A stretch of 64,000 nt of DNA from Methylomonas albis. Its GTDB lineage: Bacteria; Pseudomonadota; Gammaproteobacteria; Methylococcales; Methylomonadaceae. The stretch covers positions 2,976,001 to 3,040,000 of the forward strand of contig NZ_JACXSS010000001.1 of the NCBI RefSeq assembly GCF_014850955.1. Direction: 5' to 3'. A program made the translations under genes and the position numbers. The notes below the pieces were generated by a model. The model searched no databases, was not told the origin of the DNA, and saw only the letters and a program-made list of their open reading frames with translations. Positions 54,438 to 63,866 of this stretch are shown piece by piece. Positions within the stretch are counted from its first letter, which is position 1, and each line of letters begins with the position of its first letter.

Positions 54438-55607
54438 TTATCCTTCTTCAACGAGTAGGTAACCCCATATATGACCGTCTAAGAAAGACTTTTCTTCCTG
54501 AGGAAATAAATGGACGTATAAATATTTCTCAGATGAATCAAATCCTGAAACTATGTTGTCTACGTCATAGTAATAATTATCTTCGACAACACCTATTTGT
54601 TCTGAATATTGCGAAGGCTTTCGGAATAAAGGTTTTCCAATATATATTGGAGGCGCGGGTATAGATTTTTCTCTTTTGGGAAATCTTCTGCTTGAGTCAA
54701 ATTCTTGTTTTTTAAGTAAGAAATCAATAATAATATCTAAACAATAGTTAAAGTTTTCCCGATTTAATTCATTTGCAACAAAAGTAGGTGAATATTCAAA
54801 ATGCCATGCATCTTTTTCGGTTCTTACAGCGTTGGGTGTCAGCCTTCGAAAATTTTCAATGTCTACTGTACTAACACCAAGCTCCATGCAATCTGTTTTT
54901 AATTGGTCGTGATTGATTTGTACATAGTCAACTGGCTTTGTGACATTTTTACTTATCCACTGCTTATTTCTTGTCCAGTAGTAAGTTTTCATTCCACCTG
55001 AAGCCCAATAAAGCAGACCGAAAGATACATCTTCATTCTGATCACGTTCTCTGAATCGATAGATGCAATACTCAAATTCATAGGCAATAAAAAATGCTTT
55101 TCGAAGTCCTATGAGAGCGGGCAAATATTTTTCTTGCTCTGATAGAGCTATAGATTCTTTTACTAGCTCTTTAGGCTCTCCATCTTTTAGAATATCTGTA
55201 AGAAATATTTCGTTTAACTTTGCGCCAATAATAGCTTCAAATAATGTGTCAGTAAATTTAATCGCAATACTAAAATAATTTACTACTGATGCGGGCTCGG
55301 CCAGTTGCCCATAATGCTTAGAAATTACTCTTTGTTTGTTTAATGCTTTAATCGATCCAGATTTTATCACTGGAACATTTCTTTTTTTGAGCTCTCCGAG
55401 AAGCTCGTCAAAAGACTTGGACTCCAAAGCCCTTTGTTCATCCACGTCTAGTTCATCTAGAACAGCCAAAACAACAAGTTCGACAAAATCCTGTAAAAGA
55501 ATTATGCCTGCCGTGCACATGTGTTTATCACCTGAATTAACTAAATATTTGGTTTCACCATAAATTGATTTTGCCACTAACAAAGTATTTAATGTTGAAG
55601 GCTTCAT
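54438..55607 (-). CDS. AT-rich cargo protein with HEPN-like motif
   Basis: The 389-residue protein has an N-terminal helical region with 'GIILLQDFVELVVLAVLDEL' and 'LNKQRVISKHYGQL'; R93-x4-H98 fits the Rx4-6H motif of HEPN ribonucleases. The rest (about 200-389) is unrecognised. The coding sequence is clearly AT-richer than core genes here, which suggests recent acquisition. It stands alone next to the integrase, the usual position for satellite cargo such as anti-phage genes. AAGGAA precedes the ATG. Function is inferred only. Confidence 0.5.
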   Translation of the reverse strand: MKPSTLNTLLVAKSIYGETKYLVNSGDKHMCTAGIILLQDFVELVVLAVLDELDVDEQRALESKSFDELLGELKKRNVPVIKSGSIKALNKQRVISKHYGQLAEPASVVNYFSIAIKFTDTLFEAIIGAKLNEIFLTDILKDGEPKELVKESIALSEQEKYLPALIGLRKAFFIAYEFEYCIYRFRERDQNEDVSFGLLYWASGGMKTYYWTRNKQWISKNVTKPVDYVQINHDQLKTDCMELGVSTVDIENFRRLTPNAVRTEKDAWHFEYSPTFVANELNRENFNYCLDIIIDFLLKKQEFDSSRRFPKREKSIPAPPIYIGKPLFRKPSQYSEQIGVVEDNYYYDVDNIVSGFDSSEKYLYVHLFPQEEKSFLDGHIWGYLLVEEG

Positions 55608-55877
55608 TTTTTCCTTGCTTGTAAGCTAATAAATAATTATATGGTCAACCATATATATTTAAAAATTTGCGTCTGAATAAAATATTAATGTTATGTTTTG
55701 GTTTCCACAACACATTAATGGCCGTTAATGGACTGATTGTCGCCATTGAATCACTCCGAGCGATTGACCGCAGCGGGTCGTTTTTACTCTTTTCGTTCGA
55801 TATATCGGCATATCTCTATCAAAAAACCAGGGGCGCTAACTTTGTCTGCATGCTTGATCTGGCCGTCACGTACACGA

Positions 55878-56135
55878 CTAGATCAATCGTAGTGCTTTAC
55901 ATAGAAAGCGGGTTGACGTTATCGCCGATTTTGCGGCATCCAAATAATCCGCCCATTGCTGCATCATCTTGTGCCGTTCCGGCAAATGCGCGGTTCTATT
56001 GTACGCACGGCCGTTGGGATCGCGGACCGCGTGGGCGAGCAGGTGTTCGATAAAGTCCGTTCGAACGCCTAAAACTTCGTCGAGTATGGTTCTGGCCTGC
56101 GCCCGCCATATAAACAAACGACTATCACTGGCCAT
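55878..56135 (-). pseudogene. C-terminal fragment of a second P4-type integrase
   Basis: Residues 10-70 of this frame ('RTILDEVLGVRTDFIEHLLAH' region, then 'YNRTAHLPERHKMMQQWADYLD') match the last part of the adjacent intact integrase, including the catalytic Tyr context. The N-terminal 350 residues are absent. It begins 13 bases beyond the intact integrase stop. It is the leftover of an older copy. Confidence 0.7.
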
Positions 56136-56148
56136 GGCATATCAATAC

Positions 56149-57402
56149 CTAAGCATGATGCGGAAACTGGATAACCGTAGCCCCGTTTCGTAGTGCATCG
56201 AGATAATCCGCCCAAGCCTGCATCATCCGCCGGCGCTCGTCCAGATACTGCGCCCGGTTATAGGCTGCTCTGACCTGGTCTTTTGGCATATGGCATAGCT
56301 GGCGTTCGATTGCATCGGGCGACCAGCCTTGTTCGTTGAGCAAGGTCGACGCCGTCGTTCTAAAGCCGTGAGCGCTCATTTCGTCGCTTTCATATCCCAG
56401 GGTTTTCAAGGCGGTACGAATGGTTCCGTCGGACATGGGCCTACCGTCGCCGCGGCTTGACGGAAACACGTATCGGCCGACACCGGTTAACGGTTTGATT
56501 GAATCCAAAACCTCAACCGCTTGACGTGACAGGGGGACAATATGTTGCGTTTCGGTTTTTGTGACCAAGTAACGCCATTCTTTGGCTGCCATGTCGACGT
56601 CTTTCCATTCCATTTGCCGAATTTCTCCCGGCCGTTGAAAGAGGTAAGGCGATAGCCTTAACGCGCATTGCACTACAAATGTGCCTTGGTAGTGGGCTAT
56701 ATCTCGAAGAAGTTGGCCAACTTCCTTGGGTTCGGTAATAGCGGCGTTGTGTTTGACCTTTTGCGCCGGTATTTGGGCGCCGACCGCTTGAGCTGGATCG
56801 TAGTCGGTAAAGCCGTGAGCAATCGCGTAGGCAAAGGCGGCACTGATGTCGGCTCGGACTCGGTGCGCGGTTTCCAGTTGCTTCTTAATGATTAGAGGCC
56901 TGATGACTGCAAAGATGTCAGGCGATTTCACTTCGTCGATTGGTTTTTGGCCGATCTCCGGAAACACGTAGAGTTCGAAGCGGCGAACTTTCTTGTGATT
57001 GGTTACGTCGCGCACGGTGTGTGCCGACGATTCCAGCCATTGCCGGGTTATATCTTCGAAGCTATTGGCGATGGGTAGGCCGGAGTCTATTCGGTTTTGG
57101 TTCTCGACAACTTGAGCTATTTCCGCTTTGGCTTGCTTTCGGGTTTCGCTCGGATCGATGCCGTCGGCGATGTTGTTTCTGGCCTCTTCAGCTTTGCGCC
57201 TGGCGTTTTCTAGTGTGGCGTCGGGATATATGCCAAAAGAGAGTTTTTTCCGCTTTCCTTCGAAGGTGAAGATGAACTTCCAGATTTTGGTGCCGTTTTT
57301 ACCGACGACAAGATAAAGCCCTCCCCCATCGTTGATGAAGTATTCCTTTTCGCTAGGCTTTGCCGCTCTGTAAACCGTGTCTTTATTGAGATGAAGAGCC
57401 AT
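56149..57402 (-). CDS. P4-type tyrosine integrase
   Basis: The 417-residue protein has the P4-family arm-binding N-terminus ('GGLYLVVGKNGTKIWKF' near 27), a core-binding domain, and a catalytic domain with Arg in 'RPGEIRQMEW' near 255, 'HGFRTTAST' (HxxR) near 345 and Tyr in 'AAYNRAQYLDE' near 383. It inserts the element at the tRNA-Leu 3' end. GAGGA precedes the ATG. It lies 106 bases from the right attachment repeat. Confidence 0.95.
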   Translation of the reverse strand: MALHLNKDTVYRAAKPSEKEYFINDGGGLYLVVGKNGTKIWKFIFTFEGKRKKLSFGIYPDATLENARRKAEEARNNIADGIDPSETRKQAKAEIAQVVENQNRIDSGLPIANSFEDITRQWLESSAHTVRDVTNHKKVRRFELYVFPEIGQKPIDEVKSPDIFAVIRPLIIKKQLETAHRVRADISAAFAYAIAHGFTDYDPAQAVGAQIPAQKVKHNAAITEPKEVGQLLRDIAHYQGTFVVQCALRLSPYLFQRPGEIRQMEWKDVDMAAKEWRYLVTKTETQHIVPLSRQAVEVLDSIKPLTGVGRYVFPSSRGDGRPMSDGTIRTALKTLGYESDEMSAHGFRTTASTLLNEQGWSPDAIERQLCHMPKDQVRAAYNRAQYLDERRRMMQAWADYLDALRNGATVIQFPHHA

Positions 57403-57508
57403 AGTGTGTCCTCAATTGTGTCCTCGGTAACGGGCATTATAGGAAAGGACACAATGAAGGACACAAATTTGGGTGTATGTCCCTGCATTTCGTTGAACTT
57501 CTTTGAAC

Positions 57509-57596
57509 AATAAAAAACCCGCTAAGCCTTGCGGCTCGCGGGTTTTTGAATTTCTTTGGACTACTCTGAATGAGTAGGTGGTACCGAGGGTCGGAA
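57509..57596. other. Right attachment repeat (attR)
   Basis: An 88-base copy of 43566-43652 with five substitutions and one extra C. It spans the terminator and the last 18 bases of the intact tRNA-Leu gene. The integrase lies just to the left. Confidence 0.75.
57513..57547 (-). terminator. Terminator after tRNA-Leu
   Basis: AAAAACCCGC at 57513-57522 pairs with GCGGGTTTTT at 57538-57547. Read on the minus strand a T-run follows. It lies 31 bases after the tRNA 3' end. Confidence 0.75.
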
Positions 57597-57663
57597 TCGA
57601 ACCGACACTCCTTTCGGAACCGGATTTTGAATCCGGCGCGTCTACCAGTTTCACCACCCCGGC
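57579..57663 (-). tRNA. tRNA-Leu (anticodon CAA)
   Basis: The 85-base gene folds as a long-variable-arm tRNA. The seven-base acceptor stem starts GCCGGGG, the anticodon stem CCGGA/TCCGG encloses a TTCAAAA loop giving anticodon CAA (codon UUG), the variable arm is present, the T-loop is GGTTCGATTCC, and CCA is encoded. It is the integration site of the 14-kb element, which restored its 3' end. Confidence 0.95.
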
Positions 57664-57711
57664 AAAGAAAGCGTCATTATACTGACTTTTTCAGAAATGC
57701 CAAACTATTTT

Positions 57712-58566
57712 TTACGCCGCCAAAGTCACGGCTGCTTTCAGCTTTTTCATGGCGTTTTGTTCCAACTGCCTAATACGCTCGGCCGAAACCTGATAACGAT
57801 CAGCCAATTCGTGCAACGTGGCTTTTTCTTCCACCAACCAACGGCTAGCCAGAATATCCCGGCTTCTGTCGTCCAAGCTGGCCATGGCATCCATCAGCAA
57901 TTCTTCCTTACGGTCTTCCCAGTCGCTATTTTCCAGCAATAAAGCCGGATCTGCGCCATGCTGTTCCAGATAAGCGATCGGCGCTTGCGCGTGGTCTTCG
58001 CTGTCGTCGCCACTGGGCTCCAACCCTATATCACGACCATCCAGACGCCGTTCCATTTCGTAAACAGTTTTGACATCCACATCCAGATTTTCCGCAATCG
58101 CTTCCGCATCGTCTTGCGATAGATAACTCAAGTCCTTTTTGAATTTACGCAGATTAAAAAACAGTTTGCGCTGTGATTTAGTCGTTGCGACTTTAACGAT
58201 GCGCCAGTTTTTGATCACGAATTCGTGGATTTCGGCTTTAATCCAATGTACGGCAAACGACACCAGCCGCACCCCCATGTCGGGGTCGAAGCGTTTTACC
58301 GCTTTCATCAAGCCAATATTGCCTTCCTGCACGATGTCCGCCAACGGCAAACCATAACCTGCATAACCTCTGGCCACATGTGCCACGAAACGCAAATTGG
58401 ACATAACCAGCTCGCGTGCGGCGTTTAAGTCGCCTTCATCGCGGTAACGCAAAGCTAAATCCTGCTCCTGCTCTACACTGAGCTTAGGCATTTGAGCTAC
58501 CAGGCTTAAATAAGAATCAAACGTCCCAACCGATAAATTGATCGGTAAAGCCAAGCTGTTGTTCAT
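57712..58566 (-). CDS. rpoH: RNA polymerase sigma-32 factor
   Basis: The 284-residue factor has the region 2 motif 'DIVQEGNIGLMKAVKRFDP', the RpoH box 'QRKLFFNLRK', and region 4 ('LHELADRYQVSAERIRQLE'). It directs transcription of heat-shock genes. GAGGGTG precedes the ATG. A CIRCE element lies 44 bases upstream, so HrcA probably represses rpoH here. It sits next to the tRNA-Leu gene. Confidence 0.96.
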   Translation of the reverse strand: MNNSLALPINLSVGTFDSYLSLVAQMPKLSVEQEQDLALRYRDEGDLNAARELVMSNLRFVAHVARGYAGYGLPLADIVQEGNIGLMKAVKRFDPDMGVRLVSFAVHWIKAEIHEFVIKNWRIVKVATTKSQRKLFFNLRKFKKDLSYLSQDDAEAIAENLDVDVKTVYEMERRLDGRDIGLEPSGDDSEDHAQAPIAYLEQHGADPALLLENSDWEDRKEELLMDAMASLDDRSRDILASRWLVEEKATLHELADRYQVSAERIRQLEQNAMKKLKAAVTLAA

Positions 58567-58609
58567 ATCACCCTCGTTTCCGGTGGAATAAATTAACGAT
58601 GGTCAAATT

Positions 58610-58636
58610 CTAGCACTCGACAAACAAGAGTGCTAA
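58610..58636 (-). promoter_or_regulatory. CIRCE element (HrcA operator) upstream of rpoH
   Basis: On the minus strand TTAGCACTC is followed by nine bases and GAGTGCTAG, against the CIRCE consensus TTAGCACTC-N9-GAGTGCTAA, so 17 of 18 specified bases match. It is 44 bases before the rpoH ATG. HrcA binding here would place rpoH under heat-sensitive repression. Confidence 0.85.
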
Positions 58637-58808
58637 TAATTTAGTAAAAATCTTGTAATACAAAAAGTTACAATGTATTTAACCTTGATTTTAATGCAAA
58701 ACCAGCTAACGATGCCGCCTTTACGAATTCCGGCCAAACTCGTTAAAATGGAGACTGACTCAATAGCAGCCCACCCACCTCATCACAACCATAGCCATTT
58801 ACTCGAAC

Positions 58809-60470
58809 ATGTCAGCTACCGATAGCCCAGTTTCATCCAACTTCATTAGACACATCATCGCCGCCGACCTGGCCGCCAATAAAAACGACGGCAAAGTCGC
58901 CACCCGCTTTCCTCCCGAACCTAACGGCTATCTACATATCGGCCACGCCAAATCTATTTGCCTGAACTTCACCCTTGCGGCCGAAAACAATGGTAGCTGC
59001 AACTTGCGCTTCGACGACACCAATCCGGAAAAAGAAAGCGTCGAATACATGGAAGCCATCGAGCGCGATGTGCAATGGCTGGGTTTCAAATGGGCCGGCA
59101 AATATCACGCTTCCGATTATTTCGAACAACTTTTCGATTACGCGGTGCAGTTGATTAAGCAAGGCGATGCCTATGTCGACAGTTCCACCCCGGAACAAAT
59201 GCGCGCCGACCGCGGCACCTTGACCGAACCCGGCAAGGAAAGTGCGGACCGCAGCCGTTCCATTGAAGACAACCTGGACTTGTTCACGCGAATGCGTGCC
59301 GGCGAGTTCGCCGACGGCCAATATGTGTTACGCGCCAAAATCGATATGTCCTCGCCTAACATTAATATGCGCGATCCAACCATTTACCGTCTCCGCCGGA
59401 TTCATCATCAGCGCACTGGCGATGCTTGGTGTTTGTATCCGATGTACGACTACACCCATTGCATTTCCGATGCTTTGGAAGGCATCACTCACTCCATCTG
59501 CACCTTGGAATTTGAAGATCACCGACCGCTTTACGACTGGGTATTGGACAAATTGCAAACCCCTTGCCATCCGCAGCAAATCGAATTCGCCCGCCTGCAA
59601 TTGGAATACACCATCGTCAGCAAGCGTAAATTGTTGCAATTGGTGACGGAAAAACATGTCAATGGCTGGGACGATCCGCGCATGCCGACCATTTCCGGCT
59701 TACGCCGCGCCGGTTTTACCCCGGAAGCGATTCGGGATTTCTGCGAGCGGATTGGCGTCACCAAAAACGATTCATGGATCGAAATGGGCGTACTGGAAAA
59801 CTGCATTCGTGAAGACTTGAACGAGCGCGCACCTCGGGCGATGGCGGTATTAAAGCCGCTGAAAGTAGTCATCACCAATTGGGAAGACGGCAAAACCGAA
59901 ACGTATCAAATCGCCAACCATCCGCAAAAACCGGAAATGGGTAGCCGCGAAGTGAATTTTTCCAAAACCATTCTGATCGAACAAGACGACTTCATGGAAA
60001 CCCCGCCAAAAGACTTCAAGCGTTTGGTATCGGGCGGCGAAGTCAGACTGCGCGGTTCCTATGTGATCAAATGCGAGGAAGCGATTAAAGACGCTGCCGG
60101 CAATGTCGTAGAACTGCATTGCAGTTACGATCCGGCCACCTTGGGCAAAAACCCGGAAGGCCGCAAAGTCAAAGGCGTAATTCATTGGGTATCAGAGCAA
60201 CACGCCCTGCCCGCCGAGTTGCGTTTATACGACCGATTGTTCAGCCACCCCAATCCGGACACACTGGACAACTTCCTGGACGGCATCAATCCCAACTCGC
60301 TGGACGTGTTAAGCGATTGCCGGGTAGAAGCCAGCTTGGCTAATGCTTCTTCAGATACTCGTTACCAGTTCGAGCGCACCGGCTATTTTTGCCTGGACTA
60401 TGCCGACAGCACGCCGGAAAAATTGGTGTTTAACCGCACCGTGACATTGCGCGACAGCTGGGCGAAATAA
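58809..60470 (+). CDS. glnS: Glutaminyl-tRNA synthetase
   Basis: The 553-residue class I synthetase has the HIGH motif '[12 protein letters not shown]' near residue 38 and the KMSKS equivalent 'VSKRKLLQL' near 272. The C-terminal beta-barrel anticodon domain is full length. It charges tRNA-Gln with glutamine in the cytosol. It is 15 bases ahead of the fructosamine kinase gene. Confidence 0.96.
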   Translation: MSATDSPVSSNFIRHIIAADLAANKNDGKVATRFPPEPNGYLHIGHAKSICLNFTLAAENNGSCNLRFDDTNPEKESVEYMEAIERDVQWLGFKWAGKYHASDYFEQLFDYAVQLIKQGDAYVDSSTPEQMRADRGTLTEPGKESADRSRSIEDNLDLFTRMRAGEFADGQYVLRAKIDMSSPNINMRDPTIYRLRRIHHQRTGDAWCLYPMYDYTHCISDALEGITHSICTLEFEDHRPLYDWVLDKLQTPCHPQQIEFARLQLEYTIVSKRKLLQLVTEKHVNGWDDPRMPTISGLRRAGFTPEAIRDFCERIGVTKNDSWIEMGVLENCIREDLNERAPRAMAVLKPLKVVITNWEDGKTETYQIANHPQKPEMGSREVNFSKTILIEQDDFMETPPKDFKRLVSGGEVRLRGSYVIKCEEAIKDAAGNVVELHCSYDPATLGKNPEGRKVKGVIHWVSEQHALPAELRLYDRLFSHPNPDTLDNFLDGINPNSLDVLSDCRVEASLANASSDTRYQFERTGYFCLDYADSTPEKLVFNRTVTLRDSWAK

Positions 60471-60484
60471 GCGCTTACATCATC

Positions 60485-61369
60485 ATGGCCGCATTGCAAC
60501 AATTAGTTAGTCATCTCGAAACCCAAACCGGCCAATCTCTGAATAACCACCGCCTGAGCAGTGTCGGCGGTGGCGACATCAATAGCGCTTACCGACTGCA
60601 AGCTGCCAACATCGATTGGTTTATCAAATTAAACCGCGCCGACTTGGCGGCCATGTTCGCCGCCGAAGCGGCCGGTTTACGCGAGTTGGCCGGCATGGGT
60701 ACAGTGCGTGTCCCGCAGGTGATTTGCTTTGGCGACTTTCAACAACACGCTTATCTGGTGTTGGAATTCATAGAATTGGGCTCCTTACATGGGCGTAGCG
60801 CCAGCCTATTCGGCCAACAACTCGCCTTGCTACACCAGCGACCACAAGCGTATTTCGGCTGGCCCATCGACAACACCATCGGCTCCACCCCACAACACAA
60901 CGCCAGACACAACGACTGGATCAGTTTTTGGCGGCAACAACGCTTGGGCAAACAATTGCAGTTTGCTGCGGCCAACGGCTATGGCGGCTCACTGCAAACG
61001 CAAGGCGAAAAACTGCTGGAAAACATTGGCGCTTTTTTTAGCGATTACCGCCCCCACCCGTCCTTACTGCACGGCGACTTATGGGGCGGCAATGCCGCCG
61101 CCGATAGCCAAGGGCAACCGATAATCTTCGACCCGGCTTGCTATTACGGCGACCGCGAAGCGGATCTGGCCATGACCGAGCTGTTCGGCGGTTTCAGCCG
61201 CGATTTTTATGCGGCTTACCAAGCCGAATATCCGCTGGACAGTGGATACAAAACCCGCAAAACCCTTTACAACCTTTACCACATCCTTAACCATCTAAAC
61301 CTGTTCGGCCGTGGCTACTTAAACCAAGCCAACAGTATGATCAGCCAATTGCTTGCCAAATTAAACTAA
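60485..61369 (+). CDS. Fructosamine kinase family protein
   Basis: The 294-residue kinase has 'GGDINSAYRLQ' near residue 29 (Gly-rich loop), 'VLEFIELGSLHG' (hinge), and the catalytic 'LLHGDLWGGN' near 196 with 'DPACYYGDREADLAM' near 215. The family phosphorylates ketoamines on glycated proteins or ribulosamines. It follows glnS by 15 bases and is probably cotranscribed. Confidence 0.88.
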   Translation: MAALQQLVSHLETQTGQSLNNHRLSSVGGGDINSAYRLQAANIDWFIKLNRADLAAMFAAEAAGLRELAGMGTVRVPQVICFGDFQQHAYLVLEFIELGSLHGRSASLFGQQLALLHQRPQAYFGWPIDNTIGSTPQHNARHNDWISFWRQQRLGKQLQFAAANGYGGSLQTQGEKLLENIGAFFSDYRPHPSLLHGDLWGGNAAADSQGQPIIFDPACYYGDREADLAMTELFGGFSRDFYAAYQAEYPLDSGYKTRKTLYNLYHILNHLNLFGRGYLNQANSMISQLLAKLN

Positions 61370-61474
61370 TTGAGTTTATATCCGCAAGGGGTAGTAGCCA
61401 AGGACATCGGCAAGGAAACGCGAATCAAGCCGATCCTCAAATCTGATTGTCATAAGCAAAGTCACAGCGGCTCA

Positions 61475-62998
61475 TCAGCCCTCGCTACCGCCCACAAATA
61501 GGCGATAGGCTGGATTGCCGGTCTCATCCCGATACGCCAGCCCCAAAGTTGACAGGCATTGTTCGAAACGCCGGCGTTGCTCGCCATCGATCTGCAAGCC
61601 TATCAATACCTTGCCAAACGCGGCGCCGTGATTGCGGTAATGAAACAAACTGATATTCCACTGACTACCCAGCGACAGCAAAAATTTCAGTAACGCACCA
61701 GGGCGCTCGGGAAACTGGATGCTATAAACACTTTCCTTTAATTCGCACGGCGCATGACCGCCGACCATATAGCGGATATGATCCTTGGCCAGTTCGTTGC
61801 CGGTCATATCGGTAACCGGAAAACCGTCTTCAACCAGTTGCTCGATAAGATGCTGCCGGTCGTTTTCCGCGCCGCTGCTACTAATACCAACAAACACTTG
61901 GGCCATGTGCGCGTCGAAGTAGCGGTAATTGAATTCCGTAATACTGCGTTTGCCTATCATTTTGCAAAATCTTAAAAAGCTGCCCGGCACCTCCGGTATT
62001 TCGACCGCCAGCAGAATCTCCCGATGCTCGCCTACCAGGGTGCGCTCGGCAACGTAGCGCAAGCGATCAAAATTGATATTGGCGCCGCTGTCGATGGCGA
62101 TGAGCGTGTGCTGCTGCACATGTTGTTGTTCGGCATATTTTTTCAAACCCGCCACCGCCAAGGCGCCAGCCGGTTCGGCGACCGAGCGGGTATCGTCGAA
62201 AATATCTTTAATCGCCGCGCAAATCTCGTCGGTACTGACGGTGATCACCTGATCGACGTACTCACGGGCGATGCGAAACGGTTCCTCACCAATTTGCTTG
62301 ACGGCCACGCCGTCGGCAAACAAACCGACTTGCTCCAATATCACCCGCTGGCCGGCTTTTAAAGCTTGATTTAAACAATCGGCGTCGTCGGGTTCCACCG
62401 CAATGACTTTGATGTCCGGACGCACGAATTTGACATAGGCGGCGATGCCGGACACTAACCCGCCGCCGCCGACCGGCACGAATATCGCGTGAATATCACC
62501 GTTGTGCTGCCGCAGAATTTCCATTCCCACCGTACCCTGCCCGGCTATCACTTCCGGGTCGTCGTAGGGATGGATAAAGGTCATGCCTTTTTCCGCGACC
62601 AATTCCATGGCATGGGCGTAAGCATCGTCGTAAGAATCGCCATGCAGTACGATTTTCGCACCGCGCGCCTTCACCGACTTGATCTTGATTTCCGGGGTGG
62701 TTTTCGGCATCACAATCAGGGCTTTGATGCCCAGTTTTTTAGCCGCCAAAGCCACACCTTGCGCATGATTGCCGGCCGAAGCGGCAATAATGCCGTGGGC
62801 GGTTTGTTCGGGTGTCAGCGAAGCGATCTTGTTATAGGCGCCGCGCAATTTAAAAGAGAACACCGGCTGTAAATCTTCACGCTTCAGATAGACCTTGTTA
62901 TTGATTTTTTCCGACAGTGTCGAAGCAAAATCCAATGGGGTTTCCTCGGCAACGTCGTAGACTTTCGCCCGCAATATCTTTTCTATGTATTTTTGCAT
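61475..62998 (-). CDS. ilvA: Threonine ammonia-lyase, biosynthetic
   Basis: The 507-residue enzyme has the PLP lysine in 'FSFKLRGAYNK' near residue 51, the Gly-rich phosphate loop 'GGGGLVSG' near 178, and two C-terminal ACT-like regulatory domains (about 325-507) that bind isoleucine. It makes 2-oxobutanoate, the first step to isoleucine. ATG at 62998 has GAGGA before it. It is divergent from rpiA; a GCAGGCG/CGCCTGC hairpin (63056-63073) lies in the shared upstream region. Confidence 0.95.
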   Translation of the reverse strand: MQKYIEKILRAKVYDVAEETPLDFASTLSEKINNKVYLKREDLQPVFSFKLRGAYNKIASLTPEQTAHGIIAASAGNHAQGVALAAKKLGIKALIVMPKTTPEIKIKSVKARGAKIVLHGDSYDDAYAHAMELVAEKGMTFIHPYDDPEVIAGQGTVGMEILRQHNGDIHAIFVPVGGGGLVSGIAAYVKFVRPDIKVIAVEPDDADCLNQALKAGQRVILEQVGLFADGVAVKQIGEEPFRIAREYVDQVITVSTDEICAAIKDIFDDTRSVAEPAGALAVAGLKKYAEQQHVQQHTLIAIDSGANINFDRLRYVAERTLVGEHREILLAVEIPEVPGSFLRFCKMIGKRSITEFNYRYFDAHMAQVFVGISSSGAENDRQHLIEQLVEDGFPVTDMTGNELAKDHIRYMVGGHAPCELKESVYSIQFPERPGALLKFLLSLGSQWNISLFHYRNHGAAFGKVLIGLQIDGEQRRRFEQCLSTLGLAYRDETGNPAYRLFVGGSEG

Positions 62999-63188
62999 TA
63001 TCGTCCTCGGCAAATGCTGGCGCAATTACCGTCCATGCGTTGGTCTTTGGGCCGTGCAGGCGCTGCCGCCTGCAGCCGTATCGTGGTAAAAACTGCTGAG
63101 AAATCAGCCTTAATCGGTTATTATCCCATACAATGACGGGTTAAACGCCGTGTCAGATTTATAAGAGCAATCCATCAGGACCATCACC

Positions 63189-63866
63189 ATGACTCAAGAC
63201 GAATTAAAAAAACAAGTCGCTCAGGCTGCCCTGCAATATTTGAAAAACGTGCCTATCATCGGCATGGGAACCGGCTCCACCGTTACGCATTTAATCAATC
63301 TGTTGGCCGACTGCGACTTCAAAAGAGACATCGAAGGCGCGGTATCCAGCTCGGCTAAAACCACCGAGCATTTGCAATCCATCGGCATTCGCGTTATCGA
63401 CCTGAACCAATCCGGCGATCTGGATATTTACGTGGACGGCGCGGATGAAGTCACCCCACATAAAAAAATGCTGAAAGGCGGCGGTGGCGCACTGACCCGC
63501 GAGAAAATCATCGCCGGCGCCAGCAAGAAATTTGTCTGCATCGTCGACGAAAGTAAATGCGTGGACGTGATGGGCAAATTTCCGCTACCGGTTGAAGTGT
63601 TGCCCTTGTCGCGCAGCTTCGTGGCCCGTCAATTGGCAAAATTGGGCGGCCAACCGGAATTGCGCATGAACAAGGACACCGGCGCCAGCTATATTACTGA
63701 TAACGCCTGTGAGATTCTGGATGTGCATAATTTAAGCATTCTGGACCCCGTCGAACTGGAAAGAACCATCAACAATATCCCCGGCGTGATTACCAACGGC
63801 TTGTTTGCCATCCGTGCGGCAGATGTGGTGTTGGTAGGTAAAGGCAGCGAAGTTATTACTTACTGA
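63189..63866 (+). CDS. rpiA: Ribose-5-phosphate isomerase A
   Basis: The 225-residue enzyme interconverts ribose 5-phosphate and ribulose 5-phosphate. 'GTGSTV' near residue 27 and '[19 protein letters not shown]' near 85 are the active-site motifs. AGGA at a nine-base distance precedes the ATG. In a methanotroph it would also feed the ribulose monophosphate cycle, by inference. The last 134 bases of the window hold no gene that I can identify. Confidence 0.96.
   Translation: MTQDELKKQVAQAALQYLKNVPIIGMGTGSTVTHLINLLADCDFKRDIEGAVSSSAKTTEHLQSIGIRVIDLNQSGDLDIYVDGADEVTPHKKMLKGGGGALTREKIIAGASKKFVCIVDESKCVDVMGKFPLPVEVLPLSRSFVARQLAKLGGQPELRMNKDTGASYITDNACEILDVHNLSILDPVELERTINNIPGVITNGLFAIRAADVVLVGKGSEVITY

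Larger units (their letters stand above)
43566..57596. mobile_element. P4-like phage satellite integrated in tRNA-Leu(CAA)
   Basis: An imperfect direct repeat bounds the region (43566-43652 and 57509-57596; five substitutions and one indel). The right copy contains the 3' end of an intact tRNA-Leu(CAA), the same tRNA species used by phage P4. Next to it is a P4-type integrase. Inside are AlpA, an Ash-like frame, a TOPRIM primase, a P4-type helicase and an Ogr/Delta zinc finger, which together are the hallmark of P4-like satellites. No capsid, terminase or tail genes are present except a single lambda GpI-like one, so it must depend on a helper phage. Fragments of two more integrases indicate repeated insertions. 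Confidence 0.82.

Noticed and set aside
55667..56053. 128-codon plus-strand frame next to the HEPN-like gene
   Set aside because: It runs antisense through the integrase fragment, which has clear family similarity, and its own sequence looks random.
63056..63073. GCAGGCG/CGCCTGC hairpin as an ilvA attenuator
   Set aside because: There is no leader peptide rich in branched-chain codons and no T-run, so attenuation is not supported.
41712..63866. CRISPR array
   Set aside because: I looked for regularly spaced repeats of 25-40 bases here and in the rest of the window and saw none.
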